Shown in pieces: positions 43,465 to 52,161 of a DNA stretch of 64,000 nt. Positions within the stretch are counted from its first letter, which is position 1. Every line of letters starts with the position of its first letter. The position numbers and the translations under genes are program-made. The DNA is from Obesumbacterium proteus (lineage in GTDB: Bacteria; Pseudomonadota; Gammaproteobacteria; Enterobacterales; Enterobacteriaceae): NCBI RefSeq assembly GCF_001586165.1, contig NZ_CP014608.1, positions 558,001-622,000 on the forward strand. Direction: 5' to 3'. The notes beneath the pieces are model-generated. The model searched no databases. It was not told where the DNA came from and worked only from the letters and a program-made list of their open reading frames with translations.

Positions 43465-44328
43465 TTACTCGATGTTCTGAATCTGTTCGCGCATCTGTTC
43501 GATCAATACTTTCAGTTCGATAGCGGATGCGGTGACGTCGGCGTTGATAGACTTAGATGCCAAAGTATTCGATTCACGATTGAATTCTTGCATCATGAAG
43601 TCGAGACGGCGGCCTACGGCTTCTTTCTTTTTAAGAATCACATAGGTTTCTTTGACGTGGGCTTCGAGGCGATCCAACTCTTCTGCAACGTCAACGCGCT
43701 GCGCCATCAGAACCAGCTCTTGTTCAAGGCGGTTATTTTCCAATTGAACCTGAGCTTCTTCTAGCTTGCTAACCAAACGTTCGCGCTGCCACTGTAGGAT
43801 CTCAGGCATTTGCTGACGAACTTTAGCTACTTCAGTTGATACGCCTTCCAAACGCTGCTCGATCATCGCTTTAAGAGCATTACCTTCGCGTTCGCGGGCA
43901 TCGATAAAGTCATCAATCGCAGATTCCAGTGCGGCCATCAGCTCGGTGCTGATAACGTCCAGATCTTGTTCGGCGGCAGACATCACGCCCGGCCAGCGCA
44001 GAACTTCCAGTGGATTAATTTCACCTTCGTCGCTTTGCATTTTGACCCAGTTGGCGGCTTCAACCAGCTGCTTTGCCAGTTTTTCGTTCAGGATCATGGA
44101 GCTTTGTGCGCTTGGGTCGAGCTCAAAACGCAGGTTACATTCGATTTTCCCGCGAGTTAAACGCGTACGCAGTCTTTCACGCACCACAGGCTCTAGGCTG
44201 CGGAACTGTTCCGGCAGGCGAATATAGGTCTCAAGATAGCGCTGGTTAACGGAGCGTAGCTCCCAAGCTGCGCTGCCCCAGTTGCCTTTAATTTCACGGC
44301 GGGCGTAGGCTGTCATGCTGCGGATCAT
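43465..44328 (-). CDS. yicC: YicC family endoribonuclease
   Basis: A 287-residue protein of the YicC/YloC family, recently linked to RNA cleavage (RNase/adaptor role affecting the sRNA RyhB in E. coli). The N-terminal MIRSMTAYARRE signature, the SVNQRYLETYIRLPE block and the C-terminal DFMMQEFNRESNTLASK motif are present. Long coiled-coil helices fill the middle. Divergent from rph, as in E. coli. Confidence 0.94.
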   Translation of the reverse strand: MIRSMTAYARREIKGNWGSAAWELRSVNQRYLETYIRLPEQFRSLEPVVRERLRTRLTRGKIECNLRFELDPSAQSSMILNEKLAKQLVEAANWVKMQSDEGEINPLEVLRWPGVMSAAEQDLDVISTELMAALESAIDDFIDAREREGNALKAMIEQRLEGVSTEVAKVRQQMPEILQWQRERLVSKLEEAQVQLENNRLEQELVLMAQRVDVAEELDRLEAHVKETYVILKKKEAVGRRLDFMMQEFNRESNTLASKSINADVTASAIELKVLIEQMREQIQNIE

Positions 44329-44501
44329 TTTGCGTACCTGTAAAAATGAATGATGTCAGGATTATAGCCCCGCACCGCCTGCCATGATAGGCATAAGCTC
44401 ACGAACATGGCATATCGCTTTTGGTTGATGAGAAGAGGTGGCTGATGTCTTTATCAATAGCCTTTCGTTGGCGGGCTTGCTGCAACTGAAATTAATTTGG
44501 G

Positions 44502-44507
44502 TATAAT
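44502..44507 (+). promoter_or_regulatory. Probable -10 element of the rph promoter
   Basis: A perfect TATAAT lies 48 bp before the rph ATG. A TTGCTG sequence 19 bp upstream (44477-44482) may be the -35 element, although the spacing is long. Confidence 0.5.
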
Positions 44508-44554
44508 GCGCAGCCACATTGAAATAAATATGAATGCTAGCCGGAGACAAGCTT

Positions 44555-45271
44555 ATGCGTCCAGAAGGCCGAACTGCCGAACAAATCCGCCCGTTAAAAC
44601 TGACCCGTAATTACACTAAACACGCTGAAGGGTCTGTGCTGGTGGAGTTTGGTGAAACTAAAGTGTTGTGCAACGCCACCGTTGAGGAAGGAGTTCCGCG
44701 CTTTCTAAAAGGTCAGGGACAGGGCTGGGTCACGGCTGAGTATGGCATGTTGCCACGTTCCACCCATAGCCGTATGGCGCGTGAAGCGGCCAAAGGTAAG
44801 CAGGGCGGTCGTACCATGGAAATTCAGCGTCTGATTGCGCGCTCTCTACGTGCTGCGGTTGACCTGAAAAAGTTGGGTGAGTTTACCATTACGCTCGACT
44901 GCGACGTCATTCAAGCCGACGGTGGTACTCGTACAGCATCGATTACCGGTGCCTGCGTGGCATTAGCTGATGCGCTGAATGCCTTAGTTGCTGCCGGTAA
45001 ACTGAAAGCTAACCCGATGAAGGGGATGGTTGCCGCGGTGTCTGTGGGTATCGTCGATGGTCAGGCAGTATGCGATCTGGAATATGTTGAAGATTCTGCT
45101 GCAGAAACCGATATGAACGTTGTGATGTTGGAAGATGGTCGCATGATTGAGGTGCAGGGCACCGCAGAAGGCGAACCTTTCAGCCATGAAGAACTGCTCC
45201 AGCTACTGGCACTCGCCAGAGGCGGGATAGAGGAAATTATCCAAGCGCAGAAAGCGGCGTTGGAAAATTAA
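44555..45271 (+). CDS. rph: Ribonuclease PH
   Basis: Phosphorolytic 3'-5' exoribonuclease that trims tRNA precursors. It has 238 residues, the full length, with an intact C-terminus (LARGGIEEIIQAQKAAL), unlike the frameshifted allele of E. coli K-12. Phosphate-binding and catalytic segments are STHSRMAREAAKGKQGGRTMEIQRLI and DCDVIQADGGTRTASITGA. ATG 44555 follows GGAGA and matches E. coli. In E. coli rph is followed by pyrE; here the prophage follows. Confidence 0.97.
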   Translation: MRPEGRTAEQIRPLKLTRNYTKHAEGSVLVEFGETKVLCNATVEEGVPRFLKGQGQGWVTAEYGMLPRSTHSRMAREAAKGKQGGRTMEIQRLIARSLRAAVDLKKLGEFTITLDCDVIQADGGTRTASITGACVALADALNALVAAGKLKANPMKGMVAAVSVGIVDGQAVCDLEYVEDSAAETDMNVVMLEDGRMIEVQGTAEGEPFSHEELLQLLALARGGIEEIIQAQKAALEN

Positions 45272-45278
45272 TTGTTTT

Positions 45279-45302
45279 AGGCGACTTGTTAGTCGCCTTT
45301 GT
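45279..45302 (+). terminator. Hairpin after rph (terminator or pyrE-attenuator equivalent)
   Basis: AGGCGACT (45279-45286) pairs perfectly with AGTCGCCT (45291-45298) across a TGTT loop, followed by TTTG. It begins 8 bp past the rph stop, where the rph-pyrE attenuator lies in E. coli. Confidence 0.75.
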
Positions 45303-45370
45303 ATGCAGCTAACATTATGAAATAAAAGGATTTATTTCTTTCAATGTCCACACATTGACCACATCGACAA
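45299..45370. other. Probable prophage right attachment region with integrase arm-type sites
   Basis: TGTCCACA at 45345-45352 and TGACCACA at 45356-45363 are spaced 11 bp apart, one helical turn. The P2 integrase arm-type consensus is TGTGGACA, the reverse complement of the first. The first copy lies inside a perfect palindrome (45341-45347 with 45352-45358). The actual core crossover would be to the left, between the rph hairpin and 45340. I cannot fix the core without the other prophage end. Confidence 0.6.
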
Positions 45371-45395
45371 AAAGCCCCGATATTCGGGGCTTTTC
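45369..45395. terminator. Terminator at the prophage end (after ogr)
   Basis: GCCCCGA (45374-45380) pairs with TCGGGGC (45384-45390), with A residues on the left and T residues on the right, so it can work in both directions. It directly follows the ogr stop. Confidence 0.85.
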
Positions 45396-45400
45396 TGTTT

Positions 45401-45619
45401 TTACATCCAGAGGGTTTGTTGTCCGTTTCGTTCCGGGTGTGGCATCGCGGGGATAACCGTTCCCGGCAGCATGATCGAGCTTTCGAATGTTTCCATTGTC
45501 TTAAACGTATGACCGCAATTTATGTTCTGGCACTGGTGATAACGCTCTTTTGTATTGTCGGTTATATAGCGACTAGAACGGGCATGAGCGGCATTTTTAC
45601 AGAGTGGACAATGAAACAT
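45401..45619 (-). CDS. ogr: Late-gene activator Ogr/Delta
   Basis: P2-type zinc-finger activator that recruits host RNA polymerase to phage late promoters. It has 72 residues, the P2 length. The zinc ligands are in FHCPLCKNAAH (CxxC) and HQCQNINCGHTF (CxxxxC). ATG 45619 follows GAGGTGATTAAA; a GTG three codons upstream is the alternative. Last gene of the prophage next to the attachment site, as in P2. Confidence 0.95.
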   Translation of the reverse strand: MFHCPLCKNAAHARSSRYITDNTKERYHQCQNINCGHTFKTMETFESSIMLPGTVIPAMPHPERNGQQTLWM

Positions 45620-45696
45620 TTTAATCACCTCAATGGCTAGATTCGATACAGCAATTTTAGTGTTTTTATCCTTTTAAAACAATGAATTGTGTATAT

Positions 45697-46869
45697 TTAT
45701 TCATCTTGTTTTCCTTCCTCATACTCAACGTTAGACAGCTTAACCTCAAGCTCTAGCGCCGTCGTGTAGCCACCATCGCCGAGGGTGTGGGTCACTTTAG
45801 TGATCGTCCATGCCTGCTGGTCTATGACGGCCTTAAACCCTTTCACCGTCACCGGTGTTTCTGGATATAAATCGGCACGCCCCATGGCGAGATTAATAGA
45901 AAACTCCGCTACGCCGCGTTGCAGTTTGTCCCACTTGGATTGTGCGGCTCGCATCGCCTGTGCTTTGGTCGAGTAGATTGTCGTTATCGCCAGCACGTTA
46001 TCGGACTCACCGGCCAGATACTCGCCCTGTTTTTCTTCCTGTGGCTTGGCAGCCTTGGCGGTTGTCTTTTTCGCGGGCTTCGCTTTAGGGTGCTGTAAAG
46101 CGCGCATATGTTTAGGCTTAGTTTTGCGCTGTAGCTTCACCTTTGTTTTTTTCGGCTTCGGGTCTTTGGTATGTAACCAGCTCGCCGTCACGCCGGTGTA
46201 AGCGTTGCGGTCAGCAATCGCAAACTGATGACGGTCGCCATCGCTGCGTTCGATAGTCATCATCGGGATAGGTTTGCCGCTGGCCGTCACACCGTTCCCC
46301 GCCTTGAGAAATAACAGTTTGCCCGCTTTGACTGACACCTCAGCACCGTTGCGCTCGGCCAGACGGGTGAGAAATTTAATATCGCTCTCCTGAGACTGGT
46401 CGATGTGAGGGATCGCAATTTCAGCAAAGCCTTTCGCCAGCACCGCATCGAGCTGGTTGCGCTCGGCTATTTGTTTCACCACCGCGCCGAGGGTGCTGTC
46501 GTGATAAGACAACTCACGGCGGGAATTAAGAGACCCGCGAAAATCAGCGCTACGGGCGCGAATGGTCAGCGTGTCCGGCGCGCCTCGATGCTCGATTTCA
46601 TCAACGGTAAACTGACCTTTACCAATTAGCGCCGACCCTTTCCAGCCGAGAAACAGTGACAGCACCGCGCCGCGAGCAGGCATAGCGAGTTGCCCGTCGC
46701 CGTCATCGAGCTCGATATCAAGCTGGTCAGCCTCAAATCCGCGATTGTCGGTCATCGTCAGTGATAACAGGCGATTACTGAGGTTGTCGGTAATATCATC
46801 CCCGCCGAGGGTGAGCATAAACGCGGGCGTAATATCAGCACCGGCGGCGATAGGCATACTGGTGATCAT
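45697..46869 (-). CDS. D: Tail protein D (late control gene D protein)
   Basis: P2 gpD, a tail hub protein at the junction of tube and baseplate, structurally a T4 gp27-like hub. It has 390 residues. Recognisable blocks: DIELDDGDGQLAMPARGAVLSLFLGWKG and SQESDIKFLTRLAERNGAEVSVKAGKLLFL. A lysine-rich insert around residues 225-275 (many KPKK repeats) separates two halves. It overlaps gpU by 4 nt. Confidence 0.94.
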   Translation of the reverse strand: MITSMPIAAGADITPAFMLTLGGDDITDNLSNRLLSLTMTDNRGFEADQLDIELDDGDGQLAMPARGAVLSLFLGWKGSALIGKGQFTVDEIEHRGAPDTLTIRARSADFRGSLNSRRELSYHDSTLGAVVKQIAERNQLDAVLAKGFAEIAIPHIDQSQESDIKFLTRLAERNGAEVSVKAGKLLFLKAGNGVTASGKPIPMMTIERSDGDRHQFAIADRNAYTGVTASWLHTKDPKPKKTKVKLQRKTKPKHMRALQHPKAKPAKKTTAKAAKPQEEKQGEYLAGESDNVLAITTIYSTKAQAMRAAQSKWDKLQRGVAEFSINLAMGRADLYPETPVTVKGFKAVIDQQAWTITKVTHTLGDGGYTTALELEVKLSNVEYEEGKQDE

Positions 46870-47351
46870 GAAAATAACCCTCCGGCCATATCCTGCGCTT
46901 TCTGCGCCATCTCACCCGCCTGACTGGCTAAGTCATTAGCCTGTTGCTGCAGGTCGCCAAACATCGCCCCGAGCGATTCATCGACACGGGTTAGGGTCAT
47001 GCTAAATTCAATCCTGCGAGCACTGCCATCGGCAAAAAAGACGCTTTGTGTCTGCGTCATGCTGGCAACAACGTACATGCCATAGATTGCCCCATCGCCA
47101 CCAATCAGCGGCCATGCTTTACCCTGCTCGGCCATCGTTTTAAGCGTGAGCATAGACAGCGCGCCGCCGGTGATTTCAGGCAGTAACACGCCCGACAAAG
47201 TAACCTTATCCTCGCCAGCACCTAAAAACTGATAAGTGGGGCGCTGCCCTACACGGCTGTTTGACGGCCAGCGATAATCGAGACTTTGCTGTAATGATTG
47301 GTAGGGCAATGTCTGGAGCTGAAAGACAAACAGCCCGAGCGTTAACATCAT
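46866..47351 (-). CDS. U: Tail protein U
   Basis: P2 gpU-like tail protein of 161 residues, needed for tail completion and length control together with T. The family segments LQTLPYQSLQQSLDYRW and QRPTYQFLGAGEDKVTLSGVLLPE are visible. It lies between T and D, 12 bp after the T stop. Confidence 0.93.
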   Translation of the reverse strand: MMLTLGLFVFQLQTLPYQSLQQSLDYRWPSNSRVGQRPTYQFLGAGEDKVTLSGVLLPEITGGALSMLTLKTMAEQGKAWPLIGGDGAIYGMYVVASMTQTQSVFFADGSARRIEFSMTLTRVDESLGAMFGDLQQQANDLASQAGEMAQKAQDMAGGLFS

Positions 47352-47363
47352 AGTGAGGGCTCC

Positions 47364-49808
47364 TTAATCAGTATTCATGCGAGAACGACCAGCTGCTCGA
47401 CGGCTGCGATCACGTTCTTCGAGGGTTTCGCGGATAGCTCGTTTAACATCTTCCACGTTTTGGCCAGGAGGAATATTTATATCGAGCTGGTAGGCGTGTT
47501 GGCTTTGGTCGGTATAACTTGCGCCACCCGTTTTTACCGGGGCATAGCCGCCGGTGAGAATCCCGCCCGAGGGTGAGTAGCCTCGACCGGTCGCGCCGGT
47601 GGCGTACTGATTAACCTTGCTAGCATTGGCATCGATATCGGCAGACTCTTTTTTCATTAAGCCCATTTTTTCTAACAACCAATCGACCTTGCTGCCTATC
47701 GCGTTAAATAGATTGAGCGGAGCCGTCAGTACTCTCGCCAGAGCCTGACCAAATTCAACACCGGCGTTTTTGCAGCTATCGAGGCTTTCTTTCGTCGATG
47801 TCACCGGCGCAATCAAATCCCCGAACCATTTCCAAGCGGCTTGGAGTTTTTGCCCCAACAAATCAAACAGCGGCATTAACGGCGCAAACATCTCAGACAC
47901 CGGCGCAAACGCAGCCTTGAGCCCTTCCACCACGCCGCCAAAAAAGGCGCTGATAGGCTCCCAATATTTACGGATAAGCAGAGCACCGGCAACGATAGCA
48001 ACACCAATCGCGACAATCGGCCACGTCAGCGCACCGAGCACCGTTAAAATACCGCTACCGACGGCGGCAAAGACGGTGCCGAGCAAACTGGCTCCGGCAA
48101 TGATCGCATTAATCCCCATCACCACCGGCCACGCTACCAGACCAATCGCACCAAGAACGCCAATGATAGCGACCGCACCACCGGCAATTTTTAGAATGGT
48201 TTGGGATAGCCCTTTATTTTTCTGTATCCACTGGTCGAGCTTAAGCACGTATTTCGTGGCGGTTTGGGTAAGAGAGCGTAGCGAGCTCTCTTGCTGGTCA
48301 AAGAGGTCGATCCCCACGGCCTCATAGGCTGACTGAAATTCTTTAAAATCCCCGCCGAGGTTGTCCTGCATCACCTTGACCAGTTCCTCGGTTTTTCCGT
48401 CCGAGTTTTGTAGCATTTTGGTCAAGTTATCGAGCTTGCCCGAGGTGGCAGCCGTCATCAGCACCGCCGCCGCTGAACTTGCCTCCTCACCGAAAATCGC
48501 TTTCATGTATTCGGCGCGCTGGGTATCCCCTAGCTTGTTTTTAACAAAGCTTTTTTGCATCTCTTTGAGGATGGTAAACAGCGGGCGCATGTTGCCTTTG
48601 CGGTCGGCGGTTTTAACGCCGAGCTCGCTGATAGCGTCATGGGCTTTACCGGTTGGCGCTTGTAAGCGCGTGATGACTGCGCGGCTTCCCGTCCCCGCCA
48701 TCGAGCCGGTGATTTTAGCGTCAGCCAGCGCACCCGCCATGGCGGCGGTTTCCTCGACACTGATACCGGCATTTTTGGCAACCGGCGCGGCGTAGGTGAG
48801 CGTATCGCTTAAACCGTCAAAAGTGGCGGCGCTTTTGTTCATGGCTGCGGAGATAACATCCCCAATATGCGACACCTTATCGTTAGCCAGCCCAAACGCC
48901 GATTTAACCCCCATCAACAGCGTGGCGTTTTCTTCCATGCTGCGACGGTTCGCCAGTGACATATTGAGCGTGGTCGGCGTGGCGGCGAGAATGCCGTCTT
49001 TATCTGCGCCTGACTTAGCGATAATGATTTGCGCGGCAGCTGCGTCATCGGCTGAGGCGGCGGTGGTGTCCCCGAGCTGGCGCGCCTGACCGCGTAGCGC
49101 CAACATATCCGCGCTCGATTTATCCAGACCGAGCACGGCCTGTAACTCTGAGTTTTTCTGTGCAAAGTCATAGCCGGGCTTGAGTGCCGCGACACCGGCC
49201 ACAATACCCGCCGTCGCCACACCCACACCGGCGGCACCGGCTCCGGCCAAGTTACCCGCCAATTGTTTACCGGACTCATAGCGTTTTTTCACCGCGTTGA
49301 GCTTGGCCTGTTGTCGGCTGACTTTCGCCAGTGCATCTCGTTGACGATTGAGCTGGGCGGTGGTTTCACTCAGTGAAGCTTTGAGCCGCTGCTCATCGTT
49401 GGACAAGCGGCGGGTGTTGATCCCCGATTGTTGGAGCTCATGCTGTTGGCGTTTTACTGACTGCGTCAGGCTGTTGTATTTTAGCTGTAACCCTTCGGCG
49501 GCACGCTGCGCTGACTCTAATACTTTGGCCTGTGCGCGCGTCGGTTTCTCGGTGTTTTTAAATTGGATTGCGAGGGCTTCGGCCTCGTTTTTGGCTTTCT
49601 GCAGTGACTGGCCAGTGACGGCGAGCTGGCCGCTCGTTTTGCGAAAACCTTCAACACGTCCCGCTTGGGCGTTCAACTCTTTGAGGGTTTTCTGCGTGTC
49701 GCGAATGCTGCCAGACAGAGATTTACTCTCCGTCTGGATCGCTTTAAACGGGCGACTGGCTCGGTCGACGGCGTTGAGAAGCACCTGCAATTTTAGATTA
49801 TTGCTCAT
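47364..49808 (-). CDS. T: Tail tape measure protein T
   Basis: Sets tail length and travels with DNA during injection. It has 814 residues, the size of P2 gpT. Layout: N-terminal coiled coil (about 1-175), a TP901-type tape-measure core (about 215-540, including MAGALADAKITGSMAGTGSRAVITRL), hydrophobic membrane-like segments (about 550-625), and a C-terminal region with WWLLEKMGLMKKE-like (VDWLLEKMGLMKKE) sequence. Its start overlaps the end of E' by 11 nt. Confidence 0.95.
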   Translation of the reverse strand: MSNNLKLQVLLNAVDRASRPFKAIQTESKSLSGSIRDTQKTLKELNAQAGRVEGFRKTSGQLAVTGQSLQKAKNEAEALAIQFKNTEKPTRAQAKVLESAQRAAEGLQLKYNSLTQSVKRQQHELQQSGINTRRLSNDEQRLKASLSETTAQLNRQRDALAKVSRQQAKLNAVKKRYESGKQLAGNLAGAGAAGVGVATAGIVAGVAALKPGYDFAQKNSELQAVLGLDKSSADMLALRGQARQLGDTTAASADDAAAAQIIIAKSGADKDGILAATPTTLNMSLANRRSMEENATLLMGVKSAFGLANDKVSHIGDVISAAMNKSAATFDGLSDTLTYAAPVAKNAGISVEETAAMAGALADAKITGSMAGTGSRAVITRLQAPTGKAHDAISELGVKTADRKGNMRPLFTILKEMQKSFVKNKLGDTQRAEYMKAIFGEEASSAAAVLMTAATSGKLDNLTKMLQNSDGKTEELVKVMQDNLGGDFKEFQSAYEAVGIDLFDQQESSLRSLTQTATKYVLKLDQWIQKNKGLSQTILKIAGGAVAIIGVLGAIGLVAWPVVMGINAIIAGASLLGTVFAAVGSGILTVLGALTWPIVAIGVAIVAGALLIRKYWEPISAFFGGVVEGLKAAFAPVSEMFAPLMPLFDLLGQKLQAAWKWFGDLIAPVTSTKESLDSCKNAGVEFGQALARVLTAPLNLFNAIGSKVDWLLEKMGLMKKESADIDANASKVNQYATGATGRGYSPSGGILTGGYAPVKTGGASYTDQSQHAYQLDINIPPGQNVEDVKRAIRETLEERDRSRRAAGRSRMNTD

Positions 49809-49974
49809 CAGTGTTTCCGCTTCGTTGTAGCGCTTTGTCGCGCCAGAGGGCGAGCTCGGTCAGGCTCATGGGGTTAAGTTCTGAGGGCGGCCAGTGAAAT
49901 ATCACTGCGATATCCGCCATCAGGTCATCGACCGATAAATCGGCGGGAAAGTCTATTGAGCCGAATTCGGCGAC
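49798..49974 (-). CDS. E': Tail protein E' (made as E+E' by -1 frameshift)
   Basis: In the -1 frame after the slippery site, 58 codons encode a peptide ending in the GpE family sequence MADIAVIFHWPPSELNPMSL and TELALWRDKALQRSGN. In P2 the E+E' fusion is a tail-assembly chaperone made by programmed -1 frameshifting. Frameshift here would give a product of about 149 residues from 50246 to 49798. A separate start at ATG 49920 (40 residues) is the form usually annotated. Confidence 0.88.
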   Translation of the reverse strand, partial: VAEFGSIDFPADLSVDDLMADIAVIFHWPPSELNPMSLTELALWRDKALQRSGNTDEQ

Positions 49975-50246
49975 AAAAAACCGATCACCTTACCGGCGAG
50001 CGCAATCATGTCGGGCAGTTCTAACTTGACCACGTCGCTCTCTAATAATGGCGGGTAGGTCATACGCGGCAGCACCTTAATCAGCGCGTCCACGTCAGAA
50101 TTTGCCACCGCCGCTAGACTCACGCCGCGCAGGGTTCCCGCATTAGGTTTGGTGAGGGTCACTTGCTCGATAAGCAGATCGCCACGCTTAATCGGGTTTT
50201 CCAGCGTCACCAGATTGTCATTCTCAGTGGTGTTTTTATCTTTCAT
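49953..50246 (-). CDS. E: Tail protein E (tail assembly chaperone)
   Basis: P2 gpE-like, 97 residues. It follows the tube gene FII and precedes the tape measure, the position of all tail assembly chaperone pairs. The sequence VTLENPIKRGDLLIEQVTLTKP at the N-terminus matches the family. Near its end the T-TTT-TTG heptamer allows -1 shift into E'. Confidence 0.93.
   Translation of the reverse strand: MKDKNTTENDNLVTLENPIKRGDLLIEQVTLTKPNAGTLRGVSLAAVANSDVDALIKVLPRMTYPPLLESDVVKLELPDMIALAGKVIGFLSPNSAQ
49974..49980 (-). promoter_or_regulatory. Slippery heptamer for E/E' frameshift
   Basis: On the minus strand the sequence is T TTT TTG in the E reading frame (codons TTT 49979-49977 and TTG 49976-49974), the canonical X-XXY-YYZ pattern and the same type of site known for P2 gene E. 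Confidence 0.88.
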
Positions 50247-50305
50247 AATCGTTCTCTTAAAAAAGGGGGTTAACCGGCCAGTGTTGCACCTGACCGGCCA
50301 TCAGA

Positions 50306-50824
50306 TTACAGACCGATGTTTTTACGGTGCTGCGCTAAGCGGTCAACGCCGTTGACCTTCTCAATCATGTTGACGACGTCAATCTCGATGAGCTCTTTGC
50401 CGTCTACCATCAATTTGTAGTAGGTGCATTGGGTCGAGATTTTGGTCTCGGTGTTCTCGCCTTGCTTGTTATCACCGCCGTCGATTTCTTTGTGACGGCC
50501 ACGTAACACGATTTCCACACCGCTAATCTCGCCGGTATCGTCACGCTGGAAAGAGCCCGCGAAACGCAGAGGAATATCAGAGGCACCCGGTACGGCGTAC
50601 TGGCTCCATAAATCATCGTCGGGGAAACCGCCGATAGTCCATTCCAAGGCCAGCGCGTCATCATCGAGACCCAAATCAACCGCCGCCGAGCCATTCATCC
50701 CGCCGCCGCGATAGTTATCTAGCTTGCGGGTCAGTTTGGGCAGCGTCACCGAGCTGACGACCCCCATGTAGCTCAACGCGTCGTTAAACATGTTGAGGTA
50801 TTTCAACTTACGAGGCATTCCCAT
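50306..50824 (-). CDS. FII: Major tail tube protein FII
   Basis: Builds the inner tail tube. It has 172 residues as in P2, with conserved SVTLPKLTRKLDNYRGGGMNG, ALEWTIGGFPDD, RFAGSFQRDDTGE and the C-terminal IEKVNGVDRLAQHRKNIGL. The start MGMPRK matches P2 MAMPRK, so I use 50824. It is 12 bp after FI. Confidence 0.97.
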   Translation of the reverse strand: MGMPRKLKYLNMFNDALSYMGVVSSVTLPKLTRKLDNYRGGGMNGSAAVDLGLDDDALALEWTIGGFPDDDLWSQYAVPGASDIPLRFAGSFQRDDTGEISGVEIVLRGRHKEIDGGDNKQGENTETKISTQCTYYKLMVDGKELIEIDVVNMIEKVNGVDRLAQHRKNIGL

Positions 50825-50836
50825 CGCTTGAGTTCC

Positions 50837-52024
50837 TTAGCTGTTAGCCGTGGAGCCGACACTCACCAGATATTTATCGGTGATACGTTGGCGTAGGGTG
50901 AGGTTTTCCAGCGGTGGCACCGGCGTGTAGTCGTAATCGATATAGAGTTTTCCCGCTTTCAGGCTCTCTTTATCGTTGGCGCTCTCGTCATACCAGCAAT
51001 CGGCGTCGATGATATAACCGCTGGTTTTCAGCTCGCGAAATTTGGCCTTAATCCCTTCGACAATGTCGCGGATAAGCGCATCATTCATCGGTTTATCGAC
51101 TGCCCACATGTGCGCCTCGGCCATGGTATCGGCCAACACCTGCGCGGTACGGGTGTAGTTTTCAAACATAAACAGCGGGTCATCAGAGCAACAGCGGTTG
51201 CCCCAAAAACGAAAACCATCGGCGCGTACCAGCGTAGTAACACCGGCCTCGTTGAGCAGGTCGGCATCGGTTCCCGGTGCCTGTAAATCCCAAAATACCG
51301 AGGCACTGATACCGGTGACGCCGTTCACCCCGACGTTAGACAGGGTTTTATGCCAACCGGTCTCTTGGTCAATCTTGGCGCGTAGACCTAATGCGCGCGC
51401 CGTCGCCCATGCCGTATCGCTGGCGTTGGCCGTGGTATCCCATGCCAAGAAGTCCGGCCAAATCAGCATCAGCTCGCGCTGGCTGAAATTGTCGCGGTAC
51501 TTAATCGCATCTGACAGGGTTTTACAGCCCCACGCGCTGATATAACCAAAGGCGCGCAACTGCTGACAGACTGCCGCCAGTGCGACGGCCACCTCTTTAG
51601 TATCGAGACCCGGCACGCCCAAAATGCGAGGCTTAACGCCGGTGACGGCTTTCGCGGTGAGTAACGCTTTTAGGCCGGTGTATTGGCCGTTCTCATCCGC
51701 GCCGCCGATGATGTTGGAAATGGTCGCCGCTTGGATCGCTTCTTCGTCATCACCTTCACCCTCGGCCACGCGCACCACGACGGTAACGGGTTTACACTGG
51801 TCGCCGATGGCTGCCAGCGCGGCGGCTAAGGTGCCTTTAGTCCCCGCTTTACCGGCAGCGGCCACCACGTCGGTAATCAGCACCGGCACGTTGAGCGGGA
51901 ACGTTTTTTCATCTGCATCCGACGCGGTGCAGACCATGCCAATAATGGCGGTTGAAACGGTGGAAATGACGCGGGTGCCGTCGTTAATTTCGAGCACCTG
52001 CACGCCATGTTTAAAATCGGGCAT
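50837..52024 (-). CDS. FI: Contractile tail sheath protein FI
   Basis: Forms the contractile sheath around the tube. It has 395 residues, P2 length. The family sequences KHGVQVLEINDGTRVISTVST (N-terminus), FRFWGNRCCSDDPLFMFENY and WYDESANDKESLKAGKLYIDYDY are visible. It heads the F operon (FI-FII-E-T-U-D-ogr), with a TGTTGT half-site about 90 bp upstream. Confidence 0.97.
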   Translation of the reverse strand: MPDFKHGVQVLEINDGTRVISTVSTAIIGMVCTASDADEKTFPLNVPVLITDVVAAAGKAGTKGTLAAALAAIGDQCKPVTVVVRVAEGEGDDEEAIQAATISNIIGGADENGQYTGLKALLTAKAVTGVKPRILGVPGLDTKEVAVALAAVCQQLRAFGYISAWGCKTLSDAIKYRDNFSQRELMLIWPDFLAWDTTANASDTAWATARALGLRAKIDQETGWHKTLSNVGVNGVTGISASVFWDLQAPGTDADLLNEAGVTTLVRADGFRFWGNRCCSDDPLFMFENYTRTAQVLADTMAEAHMWAVDKPMNDALIRDIVEGIKAKFRELKTSGYIIDADCWYDESANDKESLKAGKLYIDYDYTPVPPLENLTLRQRITDKYLVSVGSTANS

Positions 52025-52111
52025 CGTGTTTGACTCCGTGAGAAAGTAGCAAGGCTATTGTGTTGTGCGTGGACGGGAACAGCGAGCAATGGCCGACGTT
52101 CGGGCGGTGAA

Positions 52112-52117
52112 ACAACA
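52112..52117 (-). promoter_or_regulatory. Candidate Ogr half-site before the FI operon
   Basis: TGTTGT on the minus strand, 12 nt from an ACG triplet; the same half-site precedes O and V. P2 Ogr sites are imperfect TGTTGT-N12-ACAACA dyads around -55. The second half is poorly conserved here. Confidence 0.45.
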
Positions 52118-52120
52118 GGC

Positions 52121-52144
52121 AAAAAAAAGCCCTCAAACGAGGGC
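52121..52144 (-). terminator. Terminator of the V-to-tail-fibre operon
   Basis: GCCCTC (52129-52134) pairs with GAGGGC (52139-52144) across an AAAC loop; on the minus strand eight U residues follow (complement of 52121-52128). Confidence 0.9.
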
Positions 52145-52161
52145 GAGATAAACGGGGTAAA

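Noticed and set aside
43396..43764. 122-codon plus-strand frame overlapping the terminator and yicC
   Set aside because: Runs through a strong bidirectional terminator and is antisense to a conserved gene.
45416..45640. 74-codon plus-strand frame opposite ogr with a hydrophobic stretch
   Set aside because: Membrane-like appearance is an accident of the complement; ogr is clear on the other strand.
47770..48327. 185-codon plus-strand frame opposite the tape measure gene
   Set aside because: Ser/Pro/Thr/Ala-rich antisense translation typical of the complement of a GC-rich coding sequence.
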